From Sulfurospirillum sp. (GTDB lineage Bacteria > Campylobacterota > Campylobacteria > Campylobacterales > Sulfurospirillaceae): a stretch of 64,000 bases of DNA. The notes under the pieces were generated by a model. The model searched no databases. It had not been told where the DNA came from and saw only the letters and a program-made list of their open reading frames with translations. Of this stretch, positions 18,179 to 27,338 are shown piece after piece (position 1 is the first letter of the stretch; each line of letters opens with the position of its first letter). A program made the position numbers and the translations under genes. The stretch spans positions 62,001 to 126,000 of the forward strand of contig JADGDR010000007.1 of the NCBI GenBank assembly GCA_016744795.1. Direction: 5' to 3'.

Positions 18179-18395
18179 AAAATATTTAGCTTTTACATCA
18201 CCGTAATTTATATATCCTTAAAAATTTCAAGTATTAGATACTTTAATATACTTATCATAGCAGAGTTGATATAATTATAAAATTCATAAAATCACTATAT
18301 ATAATCATATTTATGTAGCAAGATTATAGATAAAAATGACCATTTATAGGTTTAATAAGTAAGTTGAATAACCATATAGAATATAAAAAGGATTT

Positions 18396-20258
18396 TTGAT
18401 GATTAATAAAAAATATCACTTAATTTTTTCACTTTACTTCTTAGCTTTTGGTATTTTAATTGCGCTTATTGTTTCATTCATTAATTATCAATCAAACTTT
18501 ATTAATATGGAAAACAAAATACATAATATGGCAGATGGTGAAATAGCCGATAAGCGTGCTTATTTACGTCAATATATTCAACAAACTCAGATGTTATTAG
18601 ACTCTATAGTAAAAAGTGATTTTACAATAAAATATATACAATCTAAAAGTAAAATAAATCAAAAAAATCTAAATAATCTTTTTTATGCACTTGCAAAATC
18701 AAATAAAGATATTATGCAACTTAGGTATATAAACTCTTCAGGCAAAGAACTAATAAGAATTGATAGAGATAAAACGTCAACAAATTTGAAAATAGTCCGA
18801 GATGATAAACTTCAAGAGAAAAAAAATAGATACTATTTTGAAGAAACCTCATTGCTGAGTGGAAATCAATTTTGGCACTCTAATATTGACCTAAATATTG
18901 AAAATGGAAGAATAGAAAGACCTTTAAAACCTACTTTTAGAGTTGCTAAAAAGCTTGTTGTTGATGGAAAATTTCAAGGTATTATCATTGCCAATTTCCT
19001 CTTTAAAGATAGTTTAGAAATTTTATCTAAATCTTTAATTTTTAATGTGCTTCTAATTGATAATGATGGTGAAATTATCCATGCACCAAATAATAAAAAT
19101 TTATGGAGTAAATATTTAGAAGAGGAGAGTTCCTTTGGGAAAATGTTTCCAAAAAATAGTAAAAATATACTTAAAAACAAAAATTTCAACACGGACAAAT
19201 TATACTCTTTCTACTTAGGCGATATATTTAATAATAATGAAAACTTAAAGATTATTTTTCGTACAAAAAGAACTGCTATTAATATAATAAAAAAAGAAAA
19301 CACTTTTACAGCCTTAATTATTGCTCTAACTGTAATCATTGTAGCTTTTCCTCTTTCGTGGATAATTAGCATAATCCCATCTAATCTTCAAAAAAAACTT
19401 TCAGAATCTTATGAAAAAATAAAAAAAGACTCTCAAATCATAGACCAATATGTCATGATTTCAAAGACAAATAAAAATGGAATAACAACTGATGTAAGTA
19501 AAAAATTTACTGCCATAACAGGATATAGTTATGATGACATAGTGGGTAAAAACCACACAATTTTAAGTCATCCTGACACTCCCAACCAAGTATATAAAGA
19601 TTTATGGAAAACCATACAAAATGGAAATGTATGGGAAAATGAAATTAAAGACTTAAGCAAATCTGGAGAAGAATTTTGGGTGTATATAATAATATCTCCT
19701 GAATTTAATAAAAAAAATGAAATCCAAGGTTATACAGCAATTGCCCAAGATATAACAGACAAAAAAACCATTGAACAACTCTCTAAAACTGACTTCCTAA
19801 CAAAACTTTACAACAGAGAAGAGATACAAAGAGTACTTGAAATAGAGATTAACAGAACAAATAGATACAATACAAATTTTTCAATTTTATTTATAGATAT
19901 AGATAAATTCAAAACCATAAATGACACTTTTGGACATAATGTTGGTGATGATGTATTAGTTGAACTCTCTAAAATATTAAAAGATAACTCAAGAAAAACT
20001 GATACCATAGGACGTTGGGGAGGAGAAGAGTTCATCATTGTCTGTACCCAAACTGATATAAAGGAAGCTTTTGACTTCGCAGATCATCTTAGAAAAATAA
20101 TAGAAAATCATAAGTTTCCAACAGTAAAACAAGTTACAATAAGTTGTGGTGTTGCTCAATACGAAAAAGATGATACTTCTTCAAAAATAATTTCAAAAGC
20201 AGATGCTGCCCTATATATTGCTAAAGAAGAAGGAAGAAACAGAGTTATCGAAGGATAA
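18396..20258 (+). CDS. Membrane diguanylate cyclase (Cache-PAS-GGDEF)
   Basis: The 620-residue protein has helices at about 10-28 and 303-325 that flank a periplasmic Cache-like sensor. A cytoplasmic PAS domain (about 345-450: AITGYSYDDIVGKNHTIL, ending in AIAQDITDKK) and a C-terminal GGDEF domain follow. The active loop GRWGGEEFIIV and an RxxD site (RKTD) five residues before it are intact, so cyclase activity with product inhibition is expected. The 217-base gap upstream is AT-rich and holds no gene that I see; it probably contains this gene's own promoter. A short AGGAT/ATCCT hairpin followed by T-rich sequence at 20252-20265 overlaps the stop and may terminate transcription. Confidence 0.93.
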   Translation: MMINKKYHLIFSLYFLAFGILIALIVSFINYQSNFINMENKIHNMADGEIADKRAYLRQYIQQTQMLLDSIVKSDFTIKYIQSKSKINQKNLNNLFYALAKSNKDIMQLRYINSSGKELIRIDRDKTSTNLKIVRDDKLQEKKNRYYFEETSLLSGNQFWHSNIDLNIENGRIERPLKPTFRVAKKLVVDGKFQGIIIANFLFKDSLEILSKSLIFNVLLIDNDGEIIHAPNNKNLWSKYLEEESSFGKMFPKNSKNILKNKNFNTDKLYSFYLGDIFNNNENLKIIFRTKRTAINIIKKENTFTALIIALTVIIVAFPLSWIISIIPSNLQKKLSESYEKIKKDSQIIDQYVMISKTNKNGITTDVSKKFTAITGYSYDDIVGKNHTILSHPDTPNQVYKDLWKTIQNGNVWENEIKDLSKSGEEFWVYIIISPEFNKKNEIQGYTAIAQDITDKKTIEQLSKTDFLTKLYNREEIQRVLEIEINRTNRYNTNFSILFIDIDKFKTINDTFGHNVGDDVLVELSKILKDNSRKTDTIGRWGGEEFIIVCTQTDIKEAFDFADHLRKIIENHKFPTVKQVTISCGVAQYEKDDTSSKIISKADAALYIAKEEGRNRVIEG

Positions 20259-20287
20259 TAATCCTAAATTTTTAATAGATTATTAAA

Positions 20288-20974
20288 TTAACATGTAAGG
20301 CTCATTTCATAAACCCATTTTTGTAATTTTGCCATATCTTGATAAACACTAAAAACTCTGTCTACAATATCGATACTAAAAAATGTATCGTCAATTCTAT
20401 ATTCAATATATGCAAACATGGAGGCTTGTTTAGTGAGATACGCATAATCTATATTTTTGTCAAACTCAGTTGGTACTCTTTTATATTTTGCTTCTGGAAA
20501 ACTATAGCCTTTTTGTTTTAACTCTTCAAGAATTACATGTAAAGATTCCCTATGTTTTTTGTGCTTAATGTACTTTCGATATGTTTTTAGTAATGGTGGT
20601 TTAAATCCTCTTATTCCACTTGCTATAAAATAACTATCTTTATCGTAATGCATATAAAAACTACTGCTTTGCATACGATGAGCTTGTCCCTGCCAAAATA
20701 AAAGACCAATTTTACTTTTCATAGGAGTTTTGTCTTTAGAAAATCTAACATCACGATATATTCTAAAAAGTGAACCTGAAACTTTTGGTTTAAAATGAAT
20801 AGTAGGAATTAGAATTTGTAAGGTTTCGCCCATCTCTTGAACGAAGTTTGTATTTGGGAGAAGAATATGTTTCTCCCAAATAGTTCGGTTATTTTCAAAC
20901 CAAACCTTAGTATTGTTAACTTCGAGCTTTTTTAAAAACTCTATGCCTTCTTTACTAAAGCCATTAAATTGCAT
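20288..20974 (-). CDS. DUF2461 family protein
   Basis: The protein has 228 residues. The opening FSKEGIEFLKKLEVNNTK and WFENNRTIWEK, then FRIYRDVRFSKDKTPMKS and FYMHYDKDSYFIASGIRGF, match the DUF2461 (TIGR02453) family, which has no assigned function. It appears cytosolic, with no signal peptide or membrane helix. It ends next to the convergent cyclase gene and begins 6 bases after the metK stop, so it is probably transcribed as the distal gene of a metK operon. One palindrome copy at 20532-20544 reads as SLHVIL. I cannot name a reaction for it. Confidence 0.8.
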   Translation of the reverse strand: MQFNGFSKEGIEFLKKLEVNNTKVWFENNRTIWEKHILLPNTNFVQEMGETLQILIPTIHFKPKVSGSLFRIYRDVRFSKDKTPMKSKIGLLFWQGQAHRMQSSSFYMHYDKDSYFIASGIRGFKPPLLKTYRKYIKHKKHRESLHVILEELKQKGYSFPEAKYKRVPTEFDKNIDYAYLTKQASMFAYIEYRIDDTFFSIDIVDRVFSVYQDMAKLQKWVYEMSLTC

Positions 20975-20980
20975 ATATTA

Positions 20981-22183
20981 TTATTTTAGAGCTTCAAAAA
21001 GTTCTAAAGAATCCAATTTTTCCCATGGATAATCACTCTGTCCAACTTGTCCACGAGCTGCAACATCTGCGTAAAGAAAAGTGTCACTACTTGGACAATC
21101 AAGACCAAATTTTTCTGTAATCCACTTTGGAGTTAAACTAAATGAATTTATTACAAATGCTGAAAGCTCATCATCGTTAACACTACTAAATGTTCCAAAA
21201 GTGTCAACACTTACAGAAACTGGTTTAGCAACTCCAATTGCATATGAAAGCTGAACTGAACATTTTTTAGCAAGTCCTGCTCCAACTATGTGTTTAGCTA
21301 TCCAACGTCCTGCATAAAGACCACTTCTATCTACTTTTGTATAATCTTTACTTGATTGTGCTCCACCACCGATTGGAGAATATCCACCAAAACTATCAAC
21401 TATTAGCTTACGTCCTGTTAGACCTGAGTCATGAAGTGGACTATGATTTACATAACGTCCTGTTGGATTTATATGAATGATTGTATCAGCTGGGTCATAA
21501 AGTTTACTTGGAAGTCCTGCGTCATCGATTAGACTTTTAATAAGAGTTCTTACCTCTTCAATTGGCATTGAATCTGTCGAAGGAGCTGAAACAACTATGG
21601 TATGAATTTTTTGAGGTTTGCAATTTTCAAAGTTTACTTTAGTACCATAATCAACAGTAACTTGTGTCTTAATGTCAACACCAAGCTTTTGGTTATTTTT
21701 TAATGCATAGTTATATACTTTGTCACTTAACATTCTTGCGTACATGATTGCCGCGGGCATCAGTTCTTTAGTTTCACTTGAAGCAAAACCAAACATGATA
21801 CCTTGATCACCTGCTCCAATTTCTCCACTACTCTGATCAACACCTTGATTAATGTCAGGGCTTTGTTGATTTAAAAGTACTTGAACATCTACATCTTCAG
21901 GGTAAAGACATTGCTCTCTCGTGAAAGCTGATTCTCCATCATATCCAATTTTGACTAAGGCTTGTTTTACTATTTCTACATAATCTGGGTGATCTTTACT
22001 TGCTACTTCACCACCAACTATAACGTGCTTTCCAGCAACAAAAACTTCACTTGCTACGCGTGAATTTTTATCATTAATTAATAGAGCATCGACAATACTA
22101 TCTGAGATAATATCTGCACATTTGTCGGGGTGTCCTGCACTTACTACTTCACTAGTAAAAAGGTATTGAGTTTTGTTTTGCAT
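20981..22183 (-). CDS. metK: S-adenosylmethionine synthetase
   Basis: MetK makes SAM from methionine and ATP. The 400-residue protein shows the family signatures GHPDKCADIISDSIVDA (about 17-33), GAGDQGIMFGFA and GGGAQSSKDYTKVDRSG; the usual glycine-rich loop has Gln-Ser-Ser in place of the more common Phe-Ser-Gly. The start ATG at 22183 (MQNKTQYLFTSE) is fixed by the conserved N-terminus. The DNA just upstream is unusual: the start-codon segment ATGCAAAACAAA is repeated as ATGGAAAAC several times in the leader, and a short upstream ORF overlaps this start in another frame. Expression may be controlled at translation initiation. Confidence 0.97.
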   Translation of the reverse strand: MQNKTQYLFTSEVVSAGHPDKCADIISDSIVDALLINDKNSRVASEVFVAGKHVIVGGEVASKDHPDYVEIVKQALVKIGYDGESAFTREQCLYPEDVDVQVLLNQQSPDINQGVDQSSGEIGAGDQGIMFGFASSETKELMPAAIMYARMLSDKVYNYALKNNQKLGVDIKTQVTVDYGTKVNFENCKPQKIHTIVVSAPSTDSMPIEEVRTLIKSLIDDAGLPSKLYDPADTIIHINPTGRYVNHSPLHDSGLTGRKLIVDSFGGYSPIGGGAQSSKDYTKVDRSGLYAGRWIAKHIVGAGLAKKCSVQLSYAIGVAKPVSVSVDTFGTFSSVNDDELSAFVINSFSLTPKWITEKFGLDCPSSDTFLYADVAARGQVGQSDYPWEKLDSLELFEALK

Positions 22184-22256
22184 TCTTTGTTTTCCATTTC
22201 TTTGTTTTCCATAGAGAAAGTTTCTCTAGTCGTTTTCCATTCTTTTGTTTTCCATT
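22184..22256 (-). promoter_or_regulatory. Repeated metK leader with two short upstream ORFs and a hairpin
   Basis: Read on the minus strand, ATGGAAAAC occurs four times (ATGs at 22255, 22240, 22212 and 22197), in two pairs with 15-base spacing. The metK start ATGCAAAACAAA is a fifth, slightly diverged copy. Between the pairs lies a hairpin with arms TAGAGAAA/TTTCTCTA (22212-22228). The first pair encodes a 9-codon ORF (MENKRMEND, stop at 22226). The second encodes a 22-codon ORF (MENKEMENKE...) that reads through the metK ATG out of frame and stops at 22144. No known SAM riboswitch class is recognisable. Confidence 0.7.
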
Positions 22257-22343
22257 TTATAAAAAATAAAATTAAAAAGTTTGAACCAGAGCTTTAAGCT
22301 CACCTGTTTTCATAAGAGAGTATTTTACTCCTTTTAACTTATA

Positions 22344-23009
22344 TTAAAATAATTTCATTTTTTTATCTCTACATGTAAAGAGTAAATTTAAAAAATCTTC
22401 TCTATTTGCCACCTGAGCACCTAAACTTATAAGGTGGTTTGTTGGCATTTGACAGTCTATAAAATCACCGCCATTTTTTTGCATTAAATCACACAACTCC
22501 CAAAGAGCAACTTTGGAAGCATCACTTACTTCACTAAACATAGATTCACCACAAAAAACAGAACCTATTTGTACACCATATAAGCCACCTACAAGTTTAT
22601 CGTTTTCGTAGCACTCTATAGATTTTGCATAACCCTTTACATGTAAAGATATATATGCCTGTTTCATCTCTTCGCTTATCCAAGTGTCCGCTCGTAAGTC
22701 TTTACATGTAGAGATAACTTCTTCAAAATTTGTATTGTACCTAAGGGTGAATTTTTTTCTTGATTTTTTTAATGATTTTGTAACTTTAAATTCTTGCGGA
22801 AAAAGTAAAAGTCTTGGATTTGGTGACCACCAAAGTAATGGATCATCTTTACTGTACCATGGGAAAATACCACTTCTATAAGCACTTAAAAGTCTCTGCT
22901 CGCACAAATCACCTCCCCAAGCTAAAAGCCCCTTATCGGTCGCTTTATAAGGATTGGGGAAGACGTACTCGTCATCGAAAAGTTTAGGAATCTCTACTGT
23001 TGTACTCAA
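22344..23009 (-). CDS. aat: Leucyl/phenylalanyl-tRNA-protein transferase
   Basis: Aat transfers Leu or Phe from tRNA to proteins with N-terminal Lys or Arg, creating a type 2 degron that ClpS delivers to ClpAP. The 221-residue protein has the family core AWGGDL, AYRSGIFPWYS, LLWWSPNPRLLLFP, WISEEMKQAY, and VGGLYGVQIGSVFCGESMF. It is encoded directly after clpA, with a 26-base overlap, and clpS precedes clpA, so the whole N-end-rule pathway is one unit. Three palindrome copies lie inside or at its end (22367, 22635, 22700), one encoding SLHVKG. The 160 bases between aat and the metK leader hold no gene. Confidence 0.95.
   Translation of the reverse strand: MSTTVEIPKLFDDEYVFPNPYKATDKGLLAWGGDLCEQRLLSAYRSGIFPWYSKDDPLLWWSPNPRLLLFPQEFKVTKSLKKSRKKFTLRYNTNFEEVISTCKDLRADTWISEEMKQAYISLHVKGYAKSIECYENDKLVGGLYGVQIGSVFCGESMFSEVSDASKVALWELCDLMQKNGGDFIDCQMPTNHLISLGAQVANREDFLNLLFTCRDKKMKLF
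22635..22648. repeat. Palindrome CTTTACATGTAAAG in aat
   Basis: A perfect 14-bp palindrome, read as LHVK in aat. Related forms CTCTACATGTAAAG (22367-22380) and CTTTACATGTAGAG (22700-22713) lie within 350 bases. Confidence 0.9.
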
Positions 23010-25188
23010 ACTCTAACACTTTTTTCTTATAATCAATTTTTACTATTCCACCATTTTTAAGTTTACCAAAAAGTATTTCATCACTAAGTGTAGTTTTTAC
23101 CTCATCACTAATAACTCTTTGCATAACTCTTGCACCAAGATCTTTTGAGTAGCCTTTTTCTGCCAAGTATTTTTTAGCTCTTTGCGTAGCTTCAATCTTA
23201 ATATTTTTCTCTTTTAGTTGCTCTTCAAGTTGAGTTAAAAGTTTTTCTACCACAAATACCATTACATCAGTTTTTAAAGAACTAAAGTTAACTATTGCAT
23301 CAAGTCTATTCCTAAACTCTGGAGCAAAAAAATCTTTTATAGCATTATTTGTTTGATGAGCTTCAACCTTTGTAAAACCAACTTGTGATGCCTCTTTTGT
23401 TCCAAGATTTGAAGTCATGATAATGATAACATTTCTAAAGTCTGTTTTATTTCCATCATTGTCTGTCAAAGTTGCACTATCAAATACTTGCAAAAGAATA
23501 TTAAGCAAATCAGGGTGAGCTTTTTCTATTTCATCAAGTAAAAGTACACTATAAGGATGCTTTTTAATAATCTCTGTAAGCTGTCCACCCTCTTCATAAC
23601 CCACATAACCTGGAGGAGCACCAATGAGTCTACTTACTGTATGTTTTTCCATATATTCACTCATGTCGAATCTCTCAAAGTGAATGCCTAGTTGCTCGGC
23701 TAACTGTTTTGCAACTTCTGTTTTACCAACTCCAGTTGGACCACTAAACAAAAATGAACCAACAGGACTATCAGGGTTAGACAAACCAGCACGACTTCTT
23801 TTTATAGCAGTTACTAAATTCTTAATCGCCTCATCTTGTCCAAAAACTTTTGTTTTTAGTTTACTCTCTAAGTCTCTCATTAACTCAGTTTCATCACTGC
23901 TCACACTTCTGCTTGGTATGTTTGCCACGCGAGCCAATATAGTCTCTATATCATAAATGCTTACTACTTTTCTTTTTCTTTTTTGAAGATGAAAAGATGC
24001 TCCAACTTCATCTATAAGATCAATGGCAGAATCTGGTAAAAATTTATCATTTATATATTTTTTAGCAAGTTCAACTGAACTTCTTAGAACTTTTTGAGGG
24101 TATTTTACCCCATGATGCTCTTCATAACGACTTTTTAGTCCAAGTAAGATTTCATAAGCATCATCCGTACTTGGTTCACTAACGTCAAGCTTTGAAAAAC
24201 GACGAGACAAAGCTCTATCTTTATCAAAAAAGTTTCTATATTCGCTATAAGTTGTAGCACCTATGCACTTTATTTCCCCAGTTGCTAAAGATGGCTTCAA
24301 TAAGTTTGATAAGTCCATAGAACCCCCACTTGTTGCACCTGCTCCAACTATAGTATGAATTTCATCTATAAAAAGTATAGAATTTGGTTTTGATTTTAGT
24401 TCACTCAAAACATCTTTAAGTCTCTTTTCAAAATCTCCTCTATATTTTGCACCACTAAGAAGTGAGCCAATGTCCAAAGCATAAAGTTTTGCATCTTCAA
24501 GAACTTTAGGAGTCTCATTAGCAGCAATTTTAAGAGCAAGACCTTCAACTATTGCAGTCTTCCCCACTCCGGCTTCACCAACTAAAATAGGATTGTTTTT
24601 TTTACGCCTACACAAAACTTGCATAACACGTTGAACTTCATCAACTCTGCCTATAAGTGGATCTATTTTATTTTTAAGTGCTAATTCAACAAGATTGACA
24701 GTGTACATTTCTAATGCACTTTTTTTATCTTCTCCCGTTGTCTCATCTTTTATTGATGGATCTTCATGATTTGTTATGATTTCCAATATATCTAACTTCT
24801 CTACACCATACTGTTTTAATAATATTACACTATATGAATGTTCTTCATCAAACAAAGCTATCAGCATATCTGTTAGTTTTGCCTCACTCTTACCAGAACC
24901 ACGTACTTGTATCATCATGTTTTCTATTACTCTTGTTAATGAAACTGTTTCAAATGGCTCAAAATTATTTGTTAAAGAAATCTTCTCTACATTTTGCACA
25001 AAATACGTTTGTAAACTATGTCTAAGTGCTTCGACATCAACGCTACACTCACTAAGAATTTCTACTATATTTTGATTATGAATAAGTGCAAAAAAGATAT
25101 GTTCTACTGTTATATACTCATGTCTGTTCTCTTTAGCAAAACTAATAGCATCACTAAAAATAGAATTAAGTTCGCTACTTACCATCAC
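22984..25188 (-). CDS. clpA: ATP-dependent Clp protease ATPase subunit ClpA
   Basis: ClpA unfolds substrates and feeds them to ClpP. The 734-residue protein has the N-domain (about 1-145) that binds ClpS and two AAA+ modules. Walker A motifs are GEAGVGKTA and [10 protein letters not shown], and Walker B motifs are LFIDEIHT and LLLDEIEK. The pore-loop region [14 protein letters not shown] lies in D2. No middle coiled coil of the ClpB type is present, which separates it from ClpB. It overlaps clpS by 4 bases upstream and aat by 26 downstream. clpP is not in the window. No dispersed palindrome was seen in this long gene. Confidence 0.96.
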   Translation of the reverse strand: MMVSSELNSIFSDAISFAKENRHEYITVEHIFFALIHNQNIVEILSECSVDVEALRHSLQTYFVQNVEKISLTNNFEPFETVSLTRVIENMMIQVRGSGKSEAKLTDMLIALFDEEHSYSVILLKQYGVEKLDILEIITNHEDPSIKDETTGEDKKSALEMYTVNLVELALKNKIDPLIGRVDEVQRVMQVLCRRKKNNPILVGEAGVGKTAIVEGLALKIAANETPKVLEDAKLYALDIGSLLSGAKYRGDFEKRLKDVLSELKSKPNSILFIDEIHTIVGAGATSGGSMDLSNLLKPSLATGEIKCIGATTYSEYRNFFDKDRALSRRFSKLDVSEPSTDDAYEILLGLKSRYEEHHGVKYPQKVLRSSVELAKKYINDKFLPDSAIDLIDEVGASFHLQKRKRKVVSIYDIETILARVANIPSRSVSSDETELMRDLESKLKTKVFGQDEAIKNLVTAIKRSRAGLSNPDSPVGSFLFSGPTGVGKTEVAKQLAEQLGIHFERFDMSEYMEKHTVSRLIGAPPGYVGYEEGGQLTEIIKKHPYSVLLLDEIEKAHPDLLNILLQVFDSATLTDNDGNKTDFRNVIIIMTSNLGTKEASQVGFTKVEAHQTNNAIKDFFAPEFRNRLDAIVNFSSLKTDVMVFVVEKLLTQLEEQLKEKNIKIEATQRAKKYLAEKGYSKDLGARVMQRVISDEVKTTLSDEILFGKLKNGGIVKIDYKKKVLEFEYNSRDS

Positions 25189-25487
25189 TCTTCCTCCATC
25201 ACTGCTCTTAAAGGAAATTTACTCTTTTTGGCTGAATTTAACACTTGAGCTACTTTTGTCTCAGCTATCTCATGTGTAAAAACACCACAAAGTCCACTTC
25301 CACTGTTATGGATGTACATTGTTATCTTGTAAGCATCCTCTTCACTCTTATGGAATATCCCCATAAGAGTACTAATTACAAACTCCATACTAGTAAAATC
25401 GTCATTGAGGAGCATTACCTTATACATCTTTGGTTTTTTTAGCTCAATCTCCTCACTTAGTTCACTCTGAATCTCATATTCAATCAT
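25185..25487 (-). CDS. clpS: ClpAP adaptor ClpS
   Basis: ClpS recognises N-end-rule degrons and docks on the ClpA N-domain. The 100-residue protein has a flexible acidic N-terminal tail (SELSEEIELKKP) and the conserved core YKVMLLNDDFTSMEFVI, in which the ND dipeptide contacts the substrate alpha-amino group. GSGLCGVFTHEIAETK replaces the more usual GxGxCGxYTxExAExK with minor changes. It overlaps the lipoprotein gene upstream and clpA downstream by 4 bases each, so clpS, clpA and aat are translationally coupled. Confidence 0.95.
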   Translation of the reverse strand: MIEYEIQSELSEEIELKKPKMYKVMLLNDDFTSMEFVISTLMGIFHKSEEDAYKITMYIHNSGSGLCGVFTHEIAETKVAQVLNSAKKSKFPLRAVMEEE

Positions 25488-26077
25488 TTTGTTTTTATCT
25501 TTTCTATGTCTTTTTTTATAACGTCTGTTTCTATCGCACCAATATAAAATTTGTTATTTGGATTTGACTCATAAATATCTGTTACTTTTTGGTACTTGCT
25601 GTCTTTAAGAACGACTTTAAAAGGTACTTGAATTGCTCGTTCATAACCTATGTCTTTCAATATTGTATTTACAATTTTGTCATTATCAGGAGAATTTACA
25701 ATAAAATAATAAGCATTAAATTTTGAAGAAAAATTATCTACTACGTATTGATCTGTTACAGATTCCAAATGAGTAAAACCAATTAAAAGAACATCTTTGT
25801 CATTTTTTAATTGAAAGTCCATAAGATTTGCAGCCTCTTCTTGACAAGGTTTACAAAAAGTTCCAAAGATATCAAGTATAAGTATTTTACTCTCATCACT
25901 TTCCAAAACAAAACCACCGTTTTTACGTAAAAGCGTTATTTTACTTCCTACTACACTAGTAAGTTCTAACTTGTCTCCATTTTTATAAACAGGTTTTGAA
26001 GCACTTCCCTCTTCAACACCACATCCCACAAAAACTAAAACCAATAATAAACTCACTATTACTTTCAAAAACTTCAT
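25484..26077 (-). CDS. Thioredoxin-fold lipoprotein (TlpA-like)
   Basis: The 197-residue exported protein has signal peptide MKFLKVIVSLLLVLVFVGC with a lipobox (VFVGC), so it should be anchored to a membrane by its Cys. A thioredoxin-like domain follows (LILDIFGTFCKPCQEEA) with an intact CxxC (CKPC). It probably reduces or isomerises disulfides in periplasmic proteins, in the manner of TlpA/ResA; a link to cytochrome c maturation is possible but not shown by neighbours. It is followed by clpS with a 4-base overlap. The 121 bases to smpB hold no gene. Confidence 0.85.
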   Translation of the reverse strand: MKFLKVIVSLLLVLVFVGCGVEEGSASKPVYKNGDKLELTSVVGSKITLLRKNGGFVLESDESKILILDIFGTFCKPCQEEAANLMDFQLKNDKDVLLIGFTHLESVTDQYVVDNFSSKFNAYYFIVNSPDNDKIVNTILKDIGYERAIQVPFKVVLKDSKYQKVTDIYESNPNNKFYIGAIETDVIKKDIEKIKTK

Positions 26078-26198
26078 ACTCTTTCCTTCTTTATGCTTTA
26101 GTACATTGATTGTATCAACAAATAGTAAATACTTTATTTATAGTTTTTGAGGACAGGCAACTTTTAAAAGCTAAAACCAGCAAGTCCCGCTATTACCA

Positions 26199-26660
26199 TT
26201 ATTTATAAAAATGATTTTTCATTGCTGTTTGTGCTTCTCGATTTGCTGTTCTTGTTTTCAAGTCTTGTCTCTTATCGTGAAGTTTTTTACCTTTTGCTAA
26301 TGCTATTTTTATTTTAACAAAGTTTTTATGATTAAAGTACAAACTAGTTGGCACTATGCTTAGTCCATCTTTTGTTGTTTTTTCAAATAACTTTGCTATC
26401 TCTTTGTTATGTAAAAGTAACTTTCTATCTCGTCTCTCTTCTGGTCTAAAGTGAGAATGAGTAGTTTCAAGGTTAGATATATGCATATTTAACACAAATG
26501 CTTCGCCCTTGATAACCTTCACAAAAGAGTCTTTTAGGTTTACTCTTCCCATCCTTATAGCTTTTACTTCACTACCTCTTAAAACCATACCTGCTTCATA
26601 AGAATCAAGTATTTCGTAATCATGATACGCTTTTTTGTTTCTTGCTACTGTTTCACCCAT
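26199..26660 (-). CDS. smpB: SsrA-binding protein SmpB
   Basis: SmpB binds tmRNA and brings it to stalled ribosomes for trans-translation. The 153-residue length is typical. Signatures are [41 protein letters not shown], and the basic C-terminal tail [15 protein letters not shown]..., which enters the mRNA channel. The tmRNA gene itself was not found in the window. A promoter-like TATAAT lies about 45 bases upstream on the minus strand. It is probably transcribed with the lipoprotein-clpS-clpA-aat genes, linking trans-translation to ClpAP degradation. Confidence 0.97.
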   Translation of the reverse strand: MGETVARNKKAYHDYEILDSYEAGMVLRGSEVKAIRMGRVNLKDSFVKVIKGEAFVLNMHISNLETTHSHFRPEERRDRKLLLHNKEIAKLFEKTTKDGLSIVPTSLYFNHKNFVKIKIALAKGKKLHDKRQDLKTRTANREAQTAMKNHFYK

Positions 26661-26703
26661 ATCTGTTTTTTATCCTCAATTCTATATTTTGAAATATATT
26701 ACT

Positions 26704-26709
26704 ATTATA
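26704..26709 (-). promoter_or_regulatory. Probable -10 element for smpB
   Basis: ATTATA on the plus strand reads TATAAT on the minus strand, about 44 bases upstream of the smpB ATG at 26660. The intergenic position supports it; no -35 box is evident. Confidence 0.45.
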
Positions 26710-27338
26710 GCTGTATTTCTATTTCAAACCAATTTTAACTCTTTTAATATATCTTATGTAAATTTAATCCGTTGTTCTTTTGTTTGCACTATTAGTGTAT
26801 TTTAGCTTTACAAATAATAGCAAAATCAAAGTGCATTAAAAAACTCACACTTCTTACAAATTTCTCTTTTATATAATAAAATTATAAATATCATTATATA
26901 TACCTTTATTACTCACATACAACTATCCAAGATAATTATTTAAAATTAATTTAATTTTTTGATAAAAATTATATTATTTACTACAACTCATATTACTACT
27001 AAGCATTATTTAGAATTTTGCAACTGTCATAAAAGCATTTCAAGCATTTTGACAACTAGCATATGATTTTATAGGATTTGTTAATTTATAGTTAGGTTTT
27101 AAATAAATTTTATTTTGAACTATAATGATAATAATTAACTTAATAATTTAATTTAATTTGAAAATTTACTTAAAATTATTATTATTTGTCGAAAAAGAAG
27201 AAAAACAATAAATGAAATAAAAAATTGAAAAATATTGAAAATTTATCTTATTTTTTATTAATTTATAATTTTTTTTCAGCTATGATTTTTTTTGGTTTAA
27301 AATAAAAAATTCATATTTTAAACATAAAGGATATTTTT
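26710..27338. other. Long AT-rich intergenic region between divergent smpB and the DASS transporter gene
   Basis: I see no gene in these roughly 630 bases. Two inverted repeats stand out: TGTCA (27025-27029) with TGACA (27050-27054), enclosing two copies of AAGCATTT; and TTATAGTT (27086-27093) with AACTATAA (27118-27125). They resemble regulator-binding sites for the downstream transporter gene. Below 27125 the sequence is almost pure A/T. An AAAGGA RBS precedes the transporter ATG at 27339. Confidence 0.5.

Noticed and set aside
22184-22256. SAM riboswitch upstream of metK
   Set aside because: No SAM-I/II/III/IV core is recognisable; the region is a simple repeat with one short hairpin.
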